Notes under the pieces: model-generated
Told to the model about the DNA's origin: nothing
Seen by the model: the letters and a program-made list of their open reading frames with translations, nothing else
The model's database searches: none
Assembly (NCBI GenBank): GCA_036172665.1
Contig: CM069874.1
Span: 48,032,707-48,096,706 of the forward strand
Origin: Prosopocoilus inquinatus
Lineage: Eukaryota; Arthropoda; Insecta; Coleoptera; Lucanidae
Direction: 5' to 3'
DNA: 64,000 nt
Program-made: the position numbers and the translations under genes
In this document: in pieces, positions 48,839-60,457 of the stretch
How the letters are laid out: each line of letters begins with the position of its first letter
Position numbering within the stretch: the stretch's first letter is position 1

Positions 48839-51800
48839 ATGAAAGAATTTAATTCGTCAGGAGCAGAAGCATATAATATTTGTCGCAGCTGTTTAACGAG
48901 TCTTTGCGATAAAGACAAGTACCTTAATATCTTCGATCAAGACAGAAAAGTCGCATTAATATTTGTTCAATGCACTTCTGTTATGGTGAGTAAATAAACA
49001 TGATAGGAATCAAATAAATATAATCCTGTAAGCTCACATAATTTCAGATATCCGATAATGACGGTCTGACGAAGCTTTTGTGCGAAAAGTGCGCTGAAAC
49101 TTTAAACACTTTTTATAAGTTCAAGAAACAATGTGAAAAGTCAGATATATATTTACGCGATCAATTAAAACGACTTAATTGCAAAAAGCAAAGTGATGAG
49201 AGTGCCTGTAATGGGTCGGAAGCCAAAGACAGTGATAATGAAGTGCCATATTTAGATAATGATTGGTCCTTATACGAGTCTGATGGTAATAAATCGAAAG
49301 GAAAATCTGTCATCAAAGATAGATTTCCTTGCACGTTATGTAAAAAGAGTTTTGCAAGACTAAGTTCTTTAAATATTCACTTGAAACTTCACGAAGATAA
49401 ATGCAAGGTTTCCGGCACTCGTCAGTATAAATGTACCCAATGTTCAAAATGTTTTTTTACTGCTGATAGTTTAAGTAAACATACAAAGAGACACACCGAG
49501 GAGAAACCACACCTATGTTCAACTTGTGGAAAAGGGTAACTGTTAAATTGCAACAATTCATCTGTAGCTTTAGAAACTTTATACATGGAAATCTTGTTTA
49601 CACAATAAAAACAAAGAAGGTTTTAAAGAATAAAAAAGATTCATTTATTGAAATGCTATGTTTAATGTGAAATTACTTGTGTAACTTACAATGCATGTTT
49701 CTGCATTAAAATGCAAATGAACCCTAAGGAGGTGAGCCCTGCTGAACCTTACAGGGTTAAATAACAGGATAACAATAAATGTATAAAATTGTAAAATATG
49801 ATATTACGTAGGTTTGGAGCTGCAAGCACTTTACATATTCATATGAGGACTCATTCTGGAGAGAAACCTTTAAAATGCCCTTCGTGTCCAATGCGCTTTG
49901 CTGCTCAAGCTGGCTTGAGTGTGCACTTAAGAAAACATACTGGAGAGAGACCTTACTTGTGTTCAAACTGTGGTAAACTCCTCAGAAAGTAAGTTTAATA
50001 GAGTTTAATGAAATGAATCTTTAGGTCAAAGTTTTAAGTCCAGTTCTGATCTAACCATTCATTTTCGCACACATACTGGAGAGAAACCGTATTCATGTGA
50101 CTTGTGTGACAAAAAGTTCAGAACATCCTACATGAGATTGATGCACAGACGATGGCATACTGGAGAAAAGCCAGCAAAATGTAAAGTTTGTCAGAAGAGG
50201 TAATACAATATTATATTGAATAGAAAATTTAAGTCAGCTTAAAATTCCCTTTTAAATGAGCCGAAGTTTGTTAATTTCTGATAAAGAGTACAGAGGTTGA
50301 TATTTTTTAAAGTAAATAATTCAACTGTTTTCTCCACCCTTATTAACGGTGGTACGATAATAAGTCTTAAACCAAAGTTATGCAGAATTTATTCAGCTCT
50401 CTAATGTCGCTATCAAATAATCAGCTTATTCTGAGACTTTTGCTAGTAAAATTAATTTTTATTGATGGCCCTACTGATTGCGCCCCCTTGTGACCAACTC
50501 AGATATTTGAAAATATTTTCTTTGAATTTCTCTTGGTCACTTTGACCATAATTTTTTTCCCCCCAGAAGCTGTATGTATTTAGTGTTGTAAAGCTGAAAC
50601 ATTTCAGATCAAATATTTCATATAAATTTCATTTCATTGAAATATTTCGTAGCATTCAGAAATGTCATGAAACTTATTTCAAATTTGCCGCGCAAGAAGT
50701 ATCTGCGCGCTTGCGCATGGTTTGGATTTGGATGGTATCATGAACATCGCAACGCTCAGGCGCTCACTATAAACCGGTTGACCATAAACGAACCATTAAA
50801 CTTACACATAAATTTATAGAGATTAATTACATGTTTAATTATATTTAATATTGTTTTGTTTTAAATAAGTATCTCCTTAGTTATTTTAAAAACGCTATGA
50901 CACGTGAAGTGATAATTTTTATGACATTTTTTTAAATTTAATTGTCTTGTGACTTTAAATTAAAGCTTCCTTAAAGTCCGATTATGAAAATGGCCGTGAA
51001 TATGTTGGTTCATTTGCAAAGTGTACAAGACATTAATAATAAAGAAATGAGGTTACAATATATTTCATTGACATTGAAACATTGCATGATATATTTCATG
51101 AAATTTTTACATCACTATACCTATTACGTTAGCTATACAGGTGATTCACGGAACCCGTTCGTTAAAAGTTTACGAACTTTCCCTTTGAATTTCTATTTCC
51201 TATTTTACAATTATAAATTAGCGATAATAATCTATTAAAAACTAATATTTCCAACTTTCGCGCACTTCCGCTTGTACCGGACGTTGCTGTCAACTTTCAT
51301 ATTTTAAATGGAATACGCCATTTTTCTATTGCTATTTTGAATTCCTCAGGAAATTCTAAAATTATTTTATTCAATATATGATACAAGAAAAATTAGCCGT
51401 TTCAGAGTTATCTCCATTTTTTTAATTTTTTTTCAAACTTGTAATACGTTGCTTGTGACTCCGCCATCTTTGTGCATTAAAAACCATGATGTTAATTTTT
51501 GGCCTGTAGTAGACTACAGTAACATGCTTTGAGATTATGCCCAATTTTAAACTTAATTGTCTACAGGCTGGTTAAAAAGTAACTTCTATTCGAACTGATT
51601 TCAAACATCGAAAAGTCAAGTTTTTGAAATAGAACACCCAGTATATTTTTATATCACGTGACTGAGGATTAATTTTTCTTTCGTCCCGTATATTGTATAA
51701 GAAAAAATAGGCTATTTTGACTAAATTTAAAAAACTTTCATTTCTAGTTTTTAAATGCTATTGATAAAACATAATTTTTGTGGCATCGCGATTTAAATAT

Positions 51801-53534
51801 TCCACAATATTTCTTGCAAAATGTATTTCCTAATCTTTGCTTGAATGATGCCCTCAGCATTTATCCACAAATATCAACTTTACACATTCTATAGCTTGGA
51901 AGATCTTAAGTAGGCACAGCGTTGAACTAATAACAATAAATACGTATGTCTCGACAACTATTCGTTTTCGGCATACATTAGTTACACAATATGACAATAG
52001 AATGTAATTTAGATTTCAAATATGTAGAAAAATACCAAGTGTTCCAATAAAGAAAATTAATTTTCAATTATACATTGTTCATTTGTTTTTCTGTAAATAG
52101 TTCTTGGTTCTTGTCCGATGAAAGTTGTAAGTACAAAGTTTTTTTTAATCTCAAACCGGACAGAAATATGAAGTGAAAAAAATAGATATTTTTTTCACTT
52201 CTGACGAAGCTATAAATCTATGGCGAAACGTTGAGTGTTTTTGTGAGATTAAAAAGACTGTACGAAAACTTTGAATTAGTTATTTTCGAAATAGAAAACT
52301 TGAATAATGAACCTTTTATACTGACAAATGTGATTCAAAACATGTTTAAAATGTTCACAGTTTGCGTAGAAGAAAATGGAAGTCGCTTTGAACTTATTTT
52401 ACATGAAATTTTCAGTTAATTTTTTAAAGTTCAATTTTTCCGTAATATTTTTCGTTTCTAGTTTAAAAGTTAGTTTTAAAAAAATGTCTAAATCAATTTA
52501 ATATGTTAATGGTAAAGTGTCATTTAATGTTATTTTATTTTATTTAAAACGAAAACTTAATTTTCCACCATGTTATTTTATTTGATTTAAAACGAAAACT
52601 TAGTTTATTTTTTGGATATCCGACGCTCAATTGTTCAAATTCCATAACGTTTATCTTTTTTTCTTTCTAAAATCAAAAATAAAAAAATTAAATAGGAATT
52701 ATTTTATAGACACTATCTACATTATTAGTTTTATTATATCTGTAGTCCCATTAGAATTTAATATAGAATCGGAAACGTAATAATATACAGGATGTTTCCA
52801 TTTAGTTTAGTTTATATCTCGTTTATCCGACTATCAATTGTTTTTCTGTGAGCACACAGAGAAACTTTGAATATGCCCTTTAAGCATTTTTTCCTAAAGT
52901 CAAAGAAAAAAGAGTTAAAGGAGGTAGGAATTCTAGCGTAGTCGCCCTATACATGCACAGCCTGATAACTAACACTATTCAGCAAGTCCATAGAAAGAAA
53001 TAAAAAAAAGGTGTAGATGCAAAGCATGAGTCAAGAAGAAAATATTACTATTTACAATTTCTCTTTTGCAGCTTTACGTCGAATGGGCATTTAAATATGC
53101 ATATGCGTACACATGCAACAGTGAAACCTTATAGCTGCACCACGTGCGACAAAGCCTTTATAACATCTAAAGACCTGGATTTGCACACAATGGTGCACAC
53201 TGGAATAAGGCCTCACGTATGCCAAAAATGCAATAAAGGTTTTAACAGATCTAACAATCTGGCAAAACACATGCGCTTGCACCTTGGCTTAAAACCACAT
53301 ACTTGTGAGGTAGGTACTCGTCCCTTTAACAATTTGTTTAGAATATTAAATTTCAAGTTGTAGGATTGTAAGAATTCGTTCAGCACTAGCAGTCAGTTGA
53401 AAATTCACGTTCGGAGTCATACAGGTGAAAGACCGTATTCGTGCAGTTTATGTAAGAAAGGTTTTGTGAGTTCAGGCAGTCTGGCAAGGCATAAACGTCA
53501 TCAACATATAAGTGAAAAAGCTTCTGTAATTTGA
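48839..53534 (+). CDS. ZAD-type C2H2 zinc-finger protein, 6 exons, 11 fingers
   Basis: Likely a nuclear DNA-binding transcription factor; ZAD (zinc-finger-associated domain) proteins are an insect-expanded group in which ZAD mediates dimerisation. Exons 48839-48985, 49048-49535, 49812-49972, 50025-50199, 53072-53309 and 53364-53534 sum to 1,380 bp (459 aa plus stop) with matching phases. The ZAD domain is residues 15 to about 85: CRSC near the start, CEKC near residue 63. After an acidic linker come 11 C2H2 fingers, several joined by TGEKP-type linkers. The exon 3 donor is the internal CTGTG|GTAAAC (49972). With it, finger 5 becomes a canonical CSNCGQSF finger, while the later GTAAGT leads to a stop. 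Intron 4 (2.9 kb) contains repeat R17. No orthologue is named, because ZAD proteins are hard to tell apart. Confidence 0.9.
51138..52240. repeat. Dispersed repeat R17, copy 2, in the zinc-finger gene intron
   Basis: Shares with 16986-17681 the start CAGGTGATTCACGG, CACTTCCGCTTGTACCGG, the ACCATGATGTTAATTTTTGG block, and AACCGGACAGAAATATGAAG near its end. It is longer because of about 400 bp of extra AT-rich DNA around 51700-52100. Confidence 0.6.
52198..52237 (+). ncRNA. Hammerhead-ribozyme-like core with long stem I
   Basis: CTGACGA, a stem GCTAT-AAATCT-ATGGC and GAAAC in order. Directly upstream, 52170-52200 can form a 13-14 bp hairpin (AAGTGAAAAAAAT with ATTTTTTTCACTT), placed where stem I should be. 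The base before that stem does not give a clean UH cleavage site. Same position within repeat R17 as the motif at 17643-17681. Confidence 0.45.
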
Positions 53535-54037
53535 TTGTCATCCTTGCACATCCAAAGTGCACATTGCGAAAGTTCAGAATTAGATTACCTACTCTAACTC
53601 TAATCGCTGTGCACGAGAGTAGTGAATTGAATGCAGCAACAGGTGCGTTCCTTTAGCCACAAATCCTACCTCAGATCGCATAAACGTAATTTCTGTTGGC
53701 AAGAACAAGTAAAGTTTGAACAGTGAGAACTCAACCTCCCACTTTGCCAATCGAACACTCTCATTAGTTGGCACGTTACTGGTGGGTTACAGTGTAGGGC
53801 ATCAATCAACTAAAATTTCAATTAATTAATTAATTAATGTTTATGCTTCTTTATTGCTAGATATTTATTATTTTAATGTTCAGAGTAGCAAAGTATTTAT
53901 TTTAATTCACGTTCCTCTTTAAATAGTTCCCTGTTAAATCGTACCCTTTGGATATGCATGAAGGTTACCAACATTTCTCGTTCGGTGTTCGGCAACCATC
54001 GTAGCTGTTCTGGGTTTTTAGTGACTAGACCCTGGTC

Positions 54038-54414
54038 CAGGGGTCTCCAAACTACGGCCCGGGGACCAAAACCGACCCGCGAGCACCACCAATCCGGCCC
54101 GCGGCAGCAGGACGAACATAATTATATTGTACAATTTACAATAAATTAGTTGCGAGTTAATTTCGATTGCAGTGGACCTGCTGCGTATCCCTTGTGCAGC
54201 TGTTTCGATCCTATTTAGGGCCTCTTCAGCAAGGAAATTATCAAAAACTCCAACTGACTGACCTGTCTGGGTTATCTCAAACTCGAGTGAAAATGTTGAT
54301 ATAAATTTAGGCACGTTATCTTGTGGGCAATTCAAAACAATAGTTTGCTGGCATGATGAGGTCTTGGCCCTTAGGACTTAGTGGCTCTTATGCTAAAAAG
54401 TTTGGAGAGTCCTG
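54038..54414. mobile_element. Short non-autonomous hAT (CAGGGGTCTCCAAACT ends)
   Basis: CAGGGGTCTCCAAACTACGG at the left and AAGTTTGGAGAGTCCTG at the right. The flanking 8-mers CCCTGGTC and CTCTAGTC match at six of eight positions. The inside (54165-54230) resembles the centre of foldback family P (GATTGCAGTGGACCTGC, then CAGCTGTTTCGATCC). Confidence 0.7.
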
Positions 54415-54429
54415 CTCTAGTCGAATAGT

Positions 54430-54705
54430 GTTGCTAAACGCCTGAACGGTCTAGTGGTAAGGGACCGGCCTTGCAATCGTAAGGTCGTGGAGATATTTCT
54501 CGTGGGTCGTTACTCACTTCAGGTATCCTTCAGTGTTTGGGAGAAAATTCGACATTGCTTCCACTTCAATGGCGAGGAGGTTTGAAAGTAACAAAGCCAT
54601 GGAACACTTTACACATACAAATGCACTCCCGCTCCTGAGGTCCTAACAAGTCTATGACTTAAGACCCCGTTGGGAAAAACACCACAGATAAAAAAAAAAT
54701 AACAA
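54430..54705 (+). repeat. tRNA-derived SINE
   Basis: Starts with a pol III A-box-like ACGGTCTAGTGGTAAGGGAC, followed about 35 nt later by GTAAGGTCGTGG, a decayed B box. A tRNA-unrelated body ends in an A-rich tail (AGATAAAAAAAAAATAAC). Transcribed by RNA polymerase III in an active copy and moved by LINE machinery. Confidence 0.6.
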
Positions 54706-54780
54706 AAGTAGGAACTCGTTCATACTTATATTGTTTCAGACTCAAACTCTGAAATTTCGCAATGTTTGTGCATTAAGTAA

Positions 54781-54924
54781 CAATTAGGGCTATTCTGTAT
54801 CGAGTACGTTAAATTTAACGGACTGTTGCAATGGTAACAACCAATCAAAGAGCTTTGTGATTGGTTGTTACCATAGCAACTATCCGTTAAATTTAACGTA
54901 CTCGGTACAGAATAACCCCTAATT
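54781..54924. repeat. Foldback MITE, unbroken relative of the one at 35934-38251
   Basis: CAATTAGGGCTATTCTGTAT is mirrored at the right, with arms of about 65 bp extending through TTAAATTTAACGGA and ACCAATCA. It shows what the split MITE looked like before the hAT inserted. Confidence 0.85.
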
Positions 54925-55241
54925 GTCCGGAAAATTTTCTTAAAAATTTTACGTATAAAAAATAATTATCTTATTACAAGTTGTAAATAAAATGAACTCT
55001 TATTTTTTTAACTATTTTTCTGAATTAAAAGTCGTTTTAAAAAACTATGGTGTGTTTAATTTCATATTTGAACTAATCTTATACAGGGTGCGGCAAAAAT
55101 AACTGTCACATTTCAACGTTAAATAAAATCCAAACAGGTGTGCTAAATTTTATACTTTTAAAGAGGAACTGCTATTTCTAGATGAGTTAGACAAAAACTG
55201 TCCTCGATGTCTGGAGTTCGATTTTTATGAAGAGTTTAATG

Positions 55242-55536
55242 AACAGATAAAATAGCGACATCTTACGATCGCTTTTTGACCTGACATTACAGTAGGATAG
55301 ACAAATTGAAGCGGGATTTGCTCCTAATAAGTCCCCCATGCAAGGCGGCCGTGCTTGCTGTCAAAGCACAATGAAAGTTTTTAAAAAAAATTATGCAAAT
55401 CGTTTTTGATTGCCGTGAAAACCTTGGGCAGCCTGTACAGCTGTTTCAGCCCTGCATGGGGCTTCATCAGCAGAGACGTACCTCGACATTCCCACTGCAA
55501 ACAAAAACGACTTGTCCAATTTATTCGCAATTGACA
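55242..55536. mobile_element. Foldback family P, copy 5 (9-bp TSD)
   Basis: Begins AACAGATAAAATAGCGACATC and carries the usual TGCAAGGCGGCCGTGCTTGC block. It ends within a decayed second half near CTTGTCCAATTTATTC. AGTTTAATG stands on both sides (55233-55241, 55537-55545). Confidence 0.7.
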
Positions 55537-55994
55537 AGTTTAATGGTAAAAACGGCATTTCAACATCTTGAACAGTTTAGGAGCTACGGAGTATTTTTCA
55601 AAATTCTGCGATTTCTAAATACCGATGCGAAGTATGATCACGACTGATCAGTTAAGGACAGAATCTATTTCTAAATAACTTTTTTGTTTATGAAAATTTT
55701 CGATTTCTGTAAAAACTTTTTTAAGGCATTTTTTAACATAGAATCCTTTACTATTAGTTACATAGTTTTTGAGATAGAGGCCGAACTTCTGATTTTTTAT
55801 ATGAAACACCCTGTAAGTTTTTATATTTTTGGAAAGAGAATAAAATTACTTTTCCAAAAATATAAAACACTTATATTAATCAAAAAGTTAGCGAGATGTA
55901 GGGTTTTAAACACATTTTACAATATTCAAATATGCTATGCCTATGACTGACACTAGACTAGGAAAGTAAAAGTTGGCAATAGGCTTACAGTTAC

Positions 55995-56119
55995 AGTAGG
56001 AAAATAAAAGTCACAGAAGGCGGAGCTGAGTCGTTTACTGTTTTTGTCTAATAAATAAGACGTGTGTCGTAAATTACTCTCGCTGTAACGCCGGAGTTGA
56101 CCTGAACATAACCTAACAT
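55995..56119. repeat. Empty-site relative of the copy A insertion locus
   Basis: On the minus strand this reads TTATGTTCAGGTCAACTCCG, GTTACAGCGAGAGTAATTTACG and onward to GACTCAGCTCCGCC. The same sequence at 47494-47531 plus 48364-48435 is split by the ATTCGTTTTAGA element. This copy lacks the element. Confidence 0.75.
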
Positions 56120-56591
56120 GTAAGAATGTTAAGACAACGAGATTAAACAAAATATTACAGTTTTATAATGTATCTTGTACATTGCATTGGAAAATTCTTG
56201 ACAAACTTATTACATGCTTTCCCACAGAATTTTTTTTTAAATTTTGTTTCGTTAGGTTATGTTTATTAATAGTTTGTTGACCTGCAACTGAACTAAACTC
56301 AGACAAACATTTTATTAGTGTTGTGAGTCGGTAATATTACCACGTTACCTTACGGTAAATTTCCAATATTACCGGTAAGGTAACATTCATTTGTTAGTGT
56401 ATGTTAGTTACCGTTTGTTATTACTTATTTGTCAACATAACGTAATTTCAAGTTGCACACTTACAAAATGCAAGTAAACCAATGAAAGAAATGGTCTAGG
56501 AATATTTTTGATCACTTAAGAAAAACGTAATTACGTAAATACTAAAAAAAAAAAAATAAATAAATATTTATTTAGTGAAAATACATAATAT

Positions 56592-57169
56592 GTATATTCG
56601 TTTTAGAAATGCTGGGTTTGCCACAATAGCGTCATCGTCAAGTGGCTGATGCCCATCTAGGTCAAGTTATGGTTGCATCAGAAATTGATCTAAAACGAAT
56701 AGTTTGTGATGGGCAAGTTGTACCCAGAGAAAAAAAAATGTTAAATCAACATAATTTTCGTTTGGGTACGTTCAATGCAATCATTTATTTAAAAGAAAAG
56801 CCATTATGTATTCTATTCAAGTAAAAAAAAGTTTGAATCGACAAGAAACTGCTTGAATTAATGTAAAGTGTGCATCATTCAAATAAATAAATGCATCGAC
56901 TGTATTCAAACAAAGATTTTTCTGTGTGATGAACACCGAGCTTGCTGAAAAATAATTAAATTAAGGTTAAGTAAACAATACTTTGGTGTTGACGCAACTA
57001 AACCCTACTCTGGAGTAGGTGCACGTTGCGTCAACACCAGCACTGCCGCAGTGGCAATTAAAACGAATATGCCAATGTCAAATACAGCATGCCGAAAATC
57101 TAAAACGAATACACATTTCGTTGACGCAGGTGACTTGCGGCAACCCAAGTCATCTAAAACGAATATACC
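56592..57169. mobile_element. ATTCGTTTTAGA-repeat element, copy B (uninterrupted)
   Basis: 578 bp from GTATATTCGTTTTAGA to TCTAAAACGAATATACCT. TCTAAAACGAATA or its mirror recurs about five times inside. Collinear in reverse with 47533-48363 except for the two MITEs. Encodes nothing recognisable. Confidence 0.75.
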
Positions 57170-57178
57170 TATTATTAG

Positions 57179-57490
57179 AACAGATAAAATAGCGACATCT
57201 TACTATCGCTTTTTGACCTAACATTGCAGGGCTGAAACAGCTGTCCAGAGGCTGCTCGAGGTTTTCACTGCAATCAAAAACGATTTGCACAAAATTTTTC
57301 TAACAACTTTCATTATACTTTGACAGCAAGCATGGCCTTGCATGGGGGACTTATTAAGTCGTTTTTGGTCTGCAGTGGGAATGTCGAGCTACGTCTCTGC
57401 TGAAGAAGCCCCAAGCAGGGCTGAAACAGCTGTCCAGAGGCTGCTCGAGGTTTTCACTGCAATCAAAAACGATTTGCACAAAATTTTTCT
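57179..57490. mobile_element. Foldback family P, copy 6
   Basis: Begins AACAGATAAAATAGCG. It has two direct copies of the CAGGGCTGAAACAGCTGTCC to AAAATTTTTCT module (57225-57302 and 57416-57490) around a reversed central part. TATTATTA stands on both sides (57170-57177, 57491-57498). Both modules end at the same AAAATTTTTCT terminus. Confidence 0.75.
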
Positions 57491-57936
57491 TATTATTAAC
57501 AAGAGACAAAAATATAATGTATATCCAGTACCAAATTAATCAGAAAATTGAGTAAATATCATATTTTTAGTTAAAAGTATAATTAGTAATTCCGGCGCGA
57601 GATGTCGTCACTTGAGCTGTAATTGGTAATATTACGGTAACAGCAGCGACGGCTTTGCGTAGGCGACCGTTGTGCGTCATGTCATAGAATACACAGAAAG
57701 CAAACTCACGGGTGGGGGTAAAGTTTGCGCATCTCAGACGCGCAGGTAGATCGGCCATGTTTTAAGATTTGAAGAACTGCACTGGCGTACCCGACATTGT
57801 TTGTGTTAGTGGCGGCGTTTTGTTTGCTCATGAAATTTTGATCAACCTTCTAATAGTTTCGTACTAGATACTCACAGCCTGTTGTAAGAACAGGCGTTTA
57901 TTCTTATTAATTAAGCAATGAGAAACATTAATTACC

Positions 57937-58141
57937 ATGAGTAAGCGCAGGAGTGGAATGGTTTATTCTGTAAAAAAATGTAAAAACAAAACCTACAACT
58001 GTAATTTGTCTCTCTTTACTTTTCCAAAATATCGAGCGAGGTAAGGAAGTATTAAATTATTTTATATTTTTTTTTACATATAGAGCTCAAAGATGGTTAG
58101 TGGCATCCAGATATTTTAAAACAATTTATACACTTAAATAA
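57937..58141 (+). CDS. THAP-like zinc-finger fragment, two exons
   Basis: Exon 1 (57937-58040) starts MSKRRSGMVYSVKKCKNK and ends in phase 2 at GAG|GTAAGG. Exon 2 (58084-58141) joins in phase and continues RAQRWLVASRYF to a stop. The pattern C(6)C, FTFPK and a Trp about 10 residues later fits the first half of a THAP (C2CH) DNA-binding domain. The second zinc-binding half (CxxH) is missing, so it is a fragment. It lies in the 56316-59162 transposon. Confidence 0.4.
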
Positions 58142-59263
58142 GAACATTCCCTTCCATCATCCTTGTAAAAATTTTCCTTTCTTGTACGTACCTTATTAAA
58201 TTACTGTCGACGCCAAAAAAACGTGGGCACTTTACTTTTCTTGGCGTAAATTTAATGATACTAAAACTATTGCTTGGTATCTGTAATTATGAACTGTCAT
58301 CTACACATTACAAACAAATTAGGTTTTTTTAAATATATATTCATTTTTCATTTTTGTCTTAGCTTTTAGCTAACGTGAGCCAATATTTTTTAAACCGAAA
58401 TAATGACTGAACTTTATTAATTATTGTCTGCCGTCTTTAAGTGTTACTTCATAATTACAGCCACCCAGCAAAATGCTTAGCGTCATTAAATTTACGTCAA
58501 GTATCCATTATTTTTTTGGCGGCGACAGTATATTTTAGAGTAAAAATATTTTATAGTTTCAAATTTATTAAAAGAAATTTGAAATGTCCGAATAAGAACA
58601 AAATTATTATTTGAAAACACCAATAAAATCAATAAAATATTAATTGTTGTTGTCTACATTAAAACTTGATCTAGTTAATAGATACGAGATGACAATGAAG
58701 TATTTGTCGCCACTTAGAAAATGGACCAGCATTCCAGCACGTTATTGGTTTTAATGAGAATAATTCATTTACTGCTCATTGCCTTCTAGTTAGCTTAAAA
58801 ACTCTTATCATGTTTAGATTCAGTTTTTAATGAAAGCCTTTTAAACATATTTATAATTTGTGAAAGTCAGGACCTGAACTTCGGTTCCACATTTTATGTG
58901 TACGGGCTTGATATTTTATTCTGAAAACATGGCCGCCGCTGGCTGACAGAGATTAAAGGTGGCATCGGCGAGTTTACTTTGTGATTATTTTTTATTTTGT
59001 GGTCGTGTATTGTTTGTTTTCTGTTCATGTGTGTTAGACAGAGCAAGCGCTCTGAGAGTATGTCTGCCGCCTACCCAAATATGTTATGCACGAGCCGGCG
59101 CTGCGGTAACATTACCGGTAAGGTAACATTAAAAATAAATTACCGGTAATTTAACAACACTACATTTTATACATTTTTTTAATAACGAATATATTAACTA
59201 ATTACTTATAATACGCAGAACTAAAATAATTTTATTGAAGCTTTTCATCCTAAGTTTTAAGTG

Positions 59264-59585
59264 TGGTTTATACAGTCACTAAAACTAATAACTAAACATT
59301 AGTAACTATCAACTAAGAAATTAAAAGGCCGTACTGATACGAAGCGGTTTATACAACTTCACTAAAAATTAAGAATTCGTTTATTTCAATTCTTAGTGGA
59401 AAAGGCTGGATGACCGTAAATTTGACTGTACTTTCTGTCCAGTTAATATTCCCTCCACGGAATTTTCACAGCTAGGTGTGCAACGAGCATGCGTAATTTC
59501 TGCTTGTATAAACGGAAACTTTTGCATAGTTTTAATTTTAGTTTTAGTTAATTTTTAGTTTTAGTTTTAGTGACTGTATAAACCA
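59264..59585. repeat. Foldback MITE (TGGTTTATACAGTCACT ends)
   Basis: TGGTTTATACAGTCACTAAA is mirrored exactly at the right, next to repeated TTTTAGTTTTAG. 322 bp, non-coding. Confidence 0.75.
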
Positions 59586-59817
59586 AGCATTAGTGATAAG
59601 CAAAAGTTTACACAACAGCTCTCTGTGAAGCGAGTATTTTCAGTTTGTTTGGCGTGTAATCCATGCATTTTTATAGCCCAACAGACTCCGTTTCAAATTT
59701 CGCGCCAGCTTTAAGACCGCCCACTTTCCTAATCCATTGTTAAAAAATTAAGTTTTTGCAAAATCTCAGTAGGCTCTTTTAAAGTTTGACACAATTTTGC
59801 CTTCCCACACTAGCATA

Positions 59818-60272
59818 CACTGAGAATCTTATAAGACTGCACATAGTAATTATTATCAACAGAAGCATTATTACATTATTTCCAAATTTATTTCATTCGC
59901 CATGGTTACCATGCGTTGTTAGTAATGACATTACTGATTTTGAATTGTCAGATTGAATTAAATTGTTCTTTCGATTTATTGTAAAAATGTTACAACCGCC
60001 GAGAAAATGGAAATGTAGGTACACATTATTCTCAAATGGAGCTTCATTCACAGAGGTCTTTGCGTTATTTGCCGCCAAATTTCCAGATAGATCAATTATT
60101 CCCTTCCTTAATACTTCCTATGTGCAATTTGTAAATGATTCAGTATTAAGAATTAAGCAGTCGCTATAGCAACGTAATGTTAAAACTCCTATGTGCAATT
60201 TTATATGATTCAGAAATGTATTATCTGATCACGTAATTTTCGTCTATGTGCAGCGTTACAAGATTCTCACTG
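59818..60272. mobile_element. TA-flanked MITE just upstream of Exo84
   Basis: CACTGAGAATCTTATAAGAC, then TGCACATAG at the left, mirrored by CTATGTGCAGCG and AAGATTCTCACTG at the right, with TA outside both ends. It ends 185 bp before the Exo84 start codon, so it probably lies in or beside that promoter. Confidence 0.75.
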
Positions 60273-60457
60273 TATAAAGTGGTCAAATAAAGCTTTTACA
60301 GGGACATTTGCCTATTTAGAAAGCTTCCTACTATTAGTGAAAGCTTTTTTCGACTGTTGGCAACATTACTCGTTTATGTCAGTACTTTGACATATCGGTT
60401 GTCATTTAATTAATTTTTTTTTAGAATTTACTAAAATGTGATTTATTATAATAGAAA

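Larger units (their letters stand above)
56316..59162. mobile_element. 8-bp-TSD transposon carrying THAP-like exons and two nested elements
   Basis: Ends TAGTGTTGT and ACAACACTA, with the exact 8-mer CATTTTAT on both sides (56308-56315, 59163-59170). Subterminal regions repeat TTACCGGTAA and GGTAACATT motifs at both ends (56345-56395, 59102-59150). Inside are element copy B, foldback P copy 6 and a THAP-like pair of exons. An 8-bp TSD fits hAT or P elements; a THAP domain would favour P, but no transposase core is found. Confidence 0.7.

Noticed and set aside
49973..49992. Donor GTAAGT at 49989 for zinc-finger exon 3
   Set aside because: It leads to a stop or a misspaced finger in exon 4. 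The donor at 49973 gives a canonical C2H2 finger.
53091..53282. Minus-strand open frame over the zinc-finger exon
   Set aside because: Shadow of conserved C2H2 coding sequence on the plus strand.
54018..54335. 105-residue minus-strand open frame
   Set aside because: It falls wholly in the hAT MITE and reads through its terminal repeat.
54430..54510. tRNA gene
   Set aside because: A- and B-box-like words are present, but no acceptor stem or anticodon arm can be formed, and a non-tRNA body and A-tail follow. Called a SINE instead.
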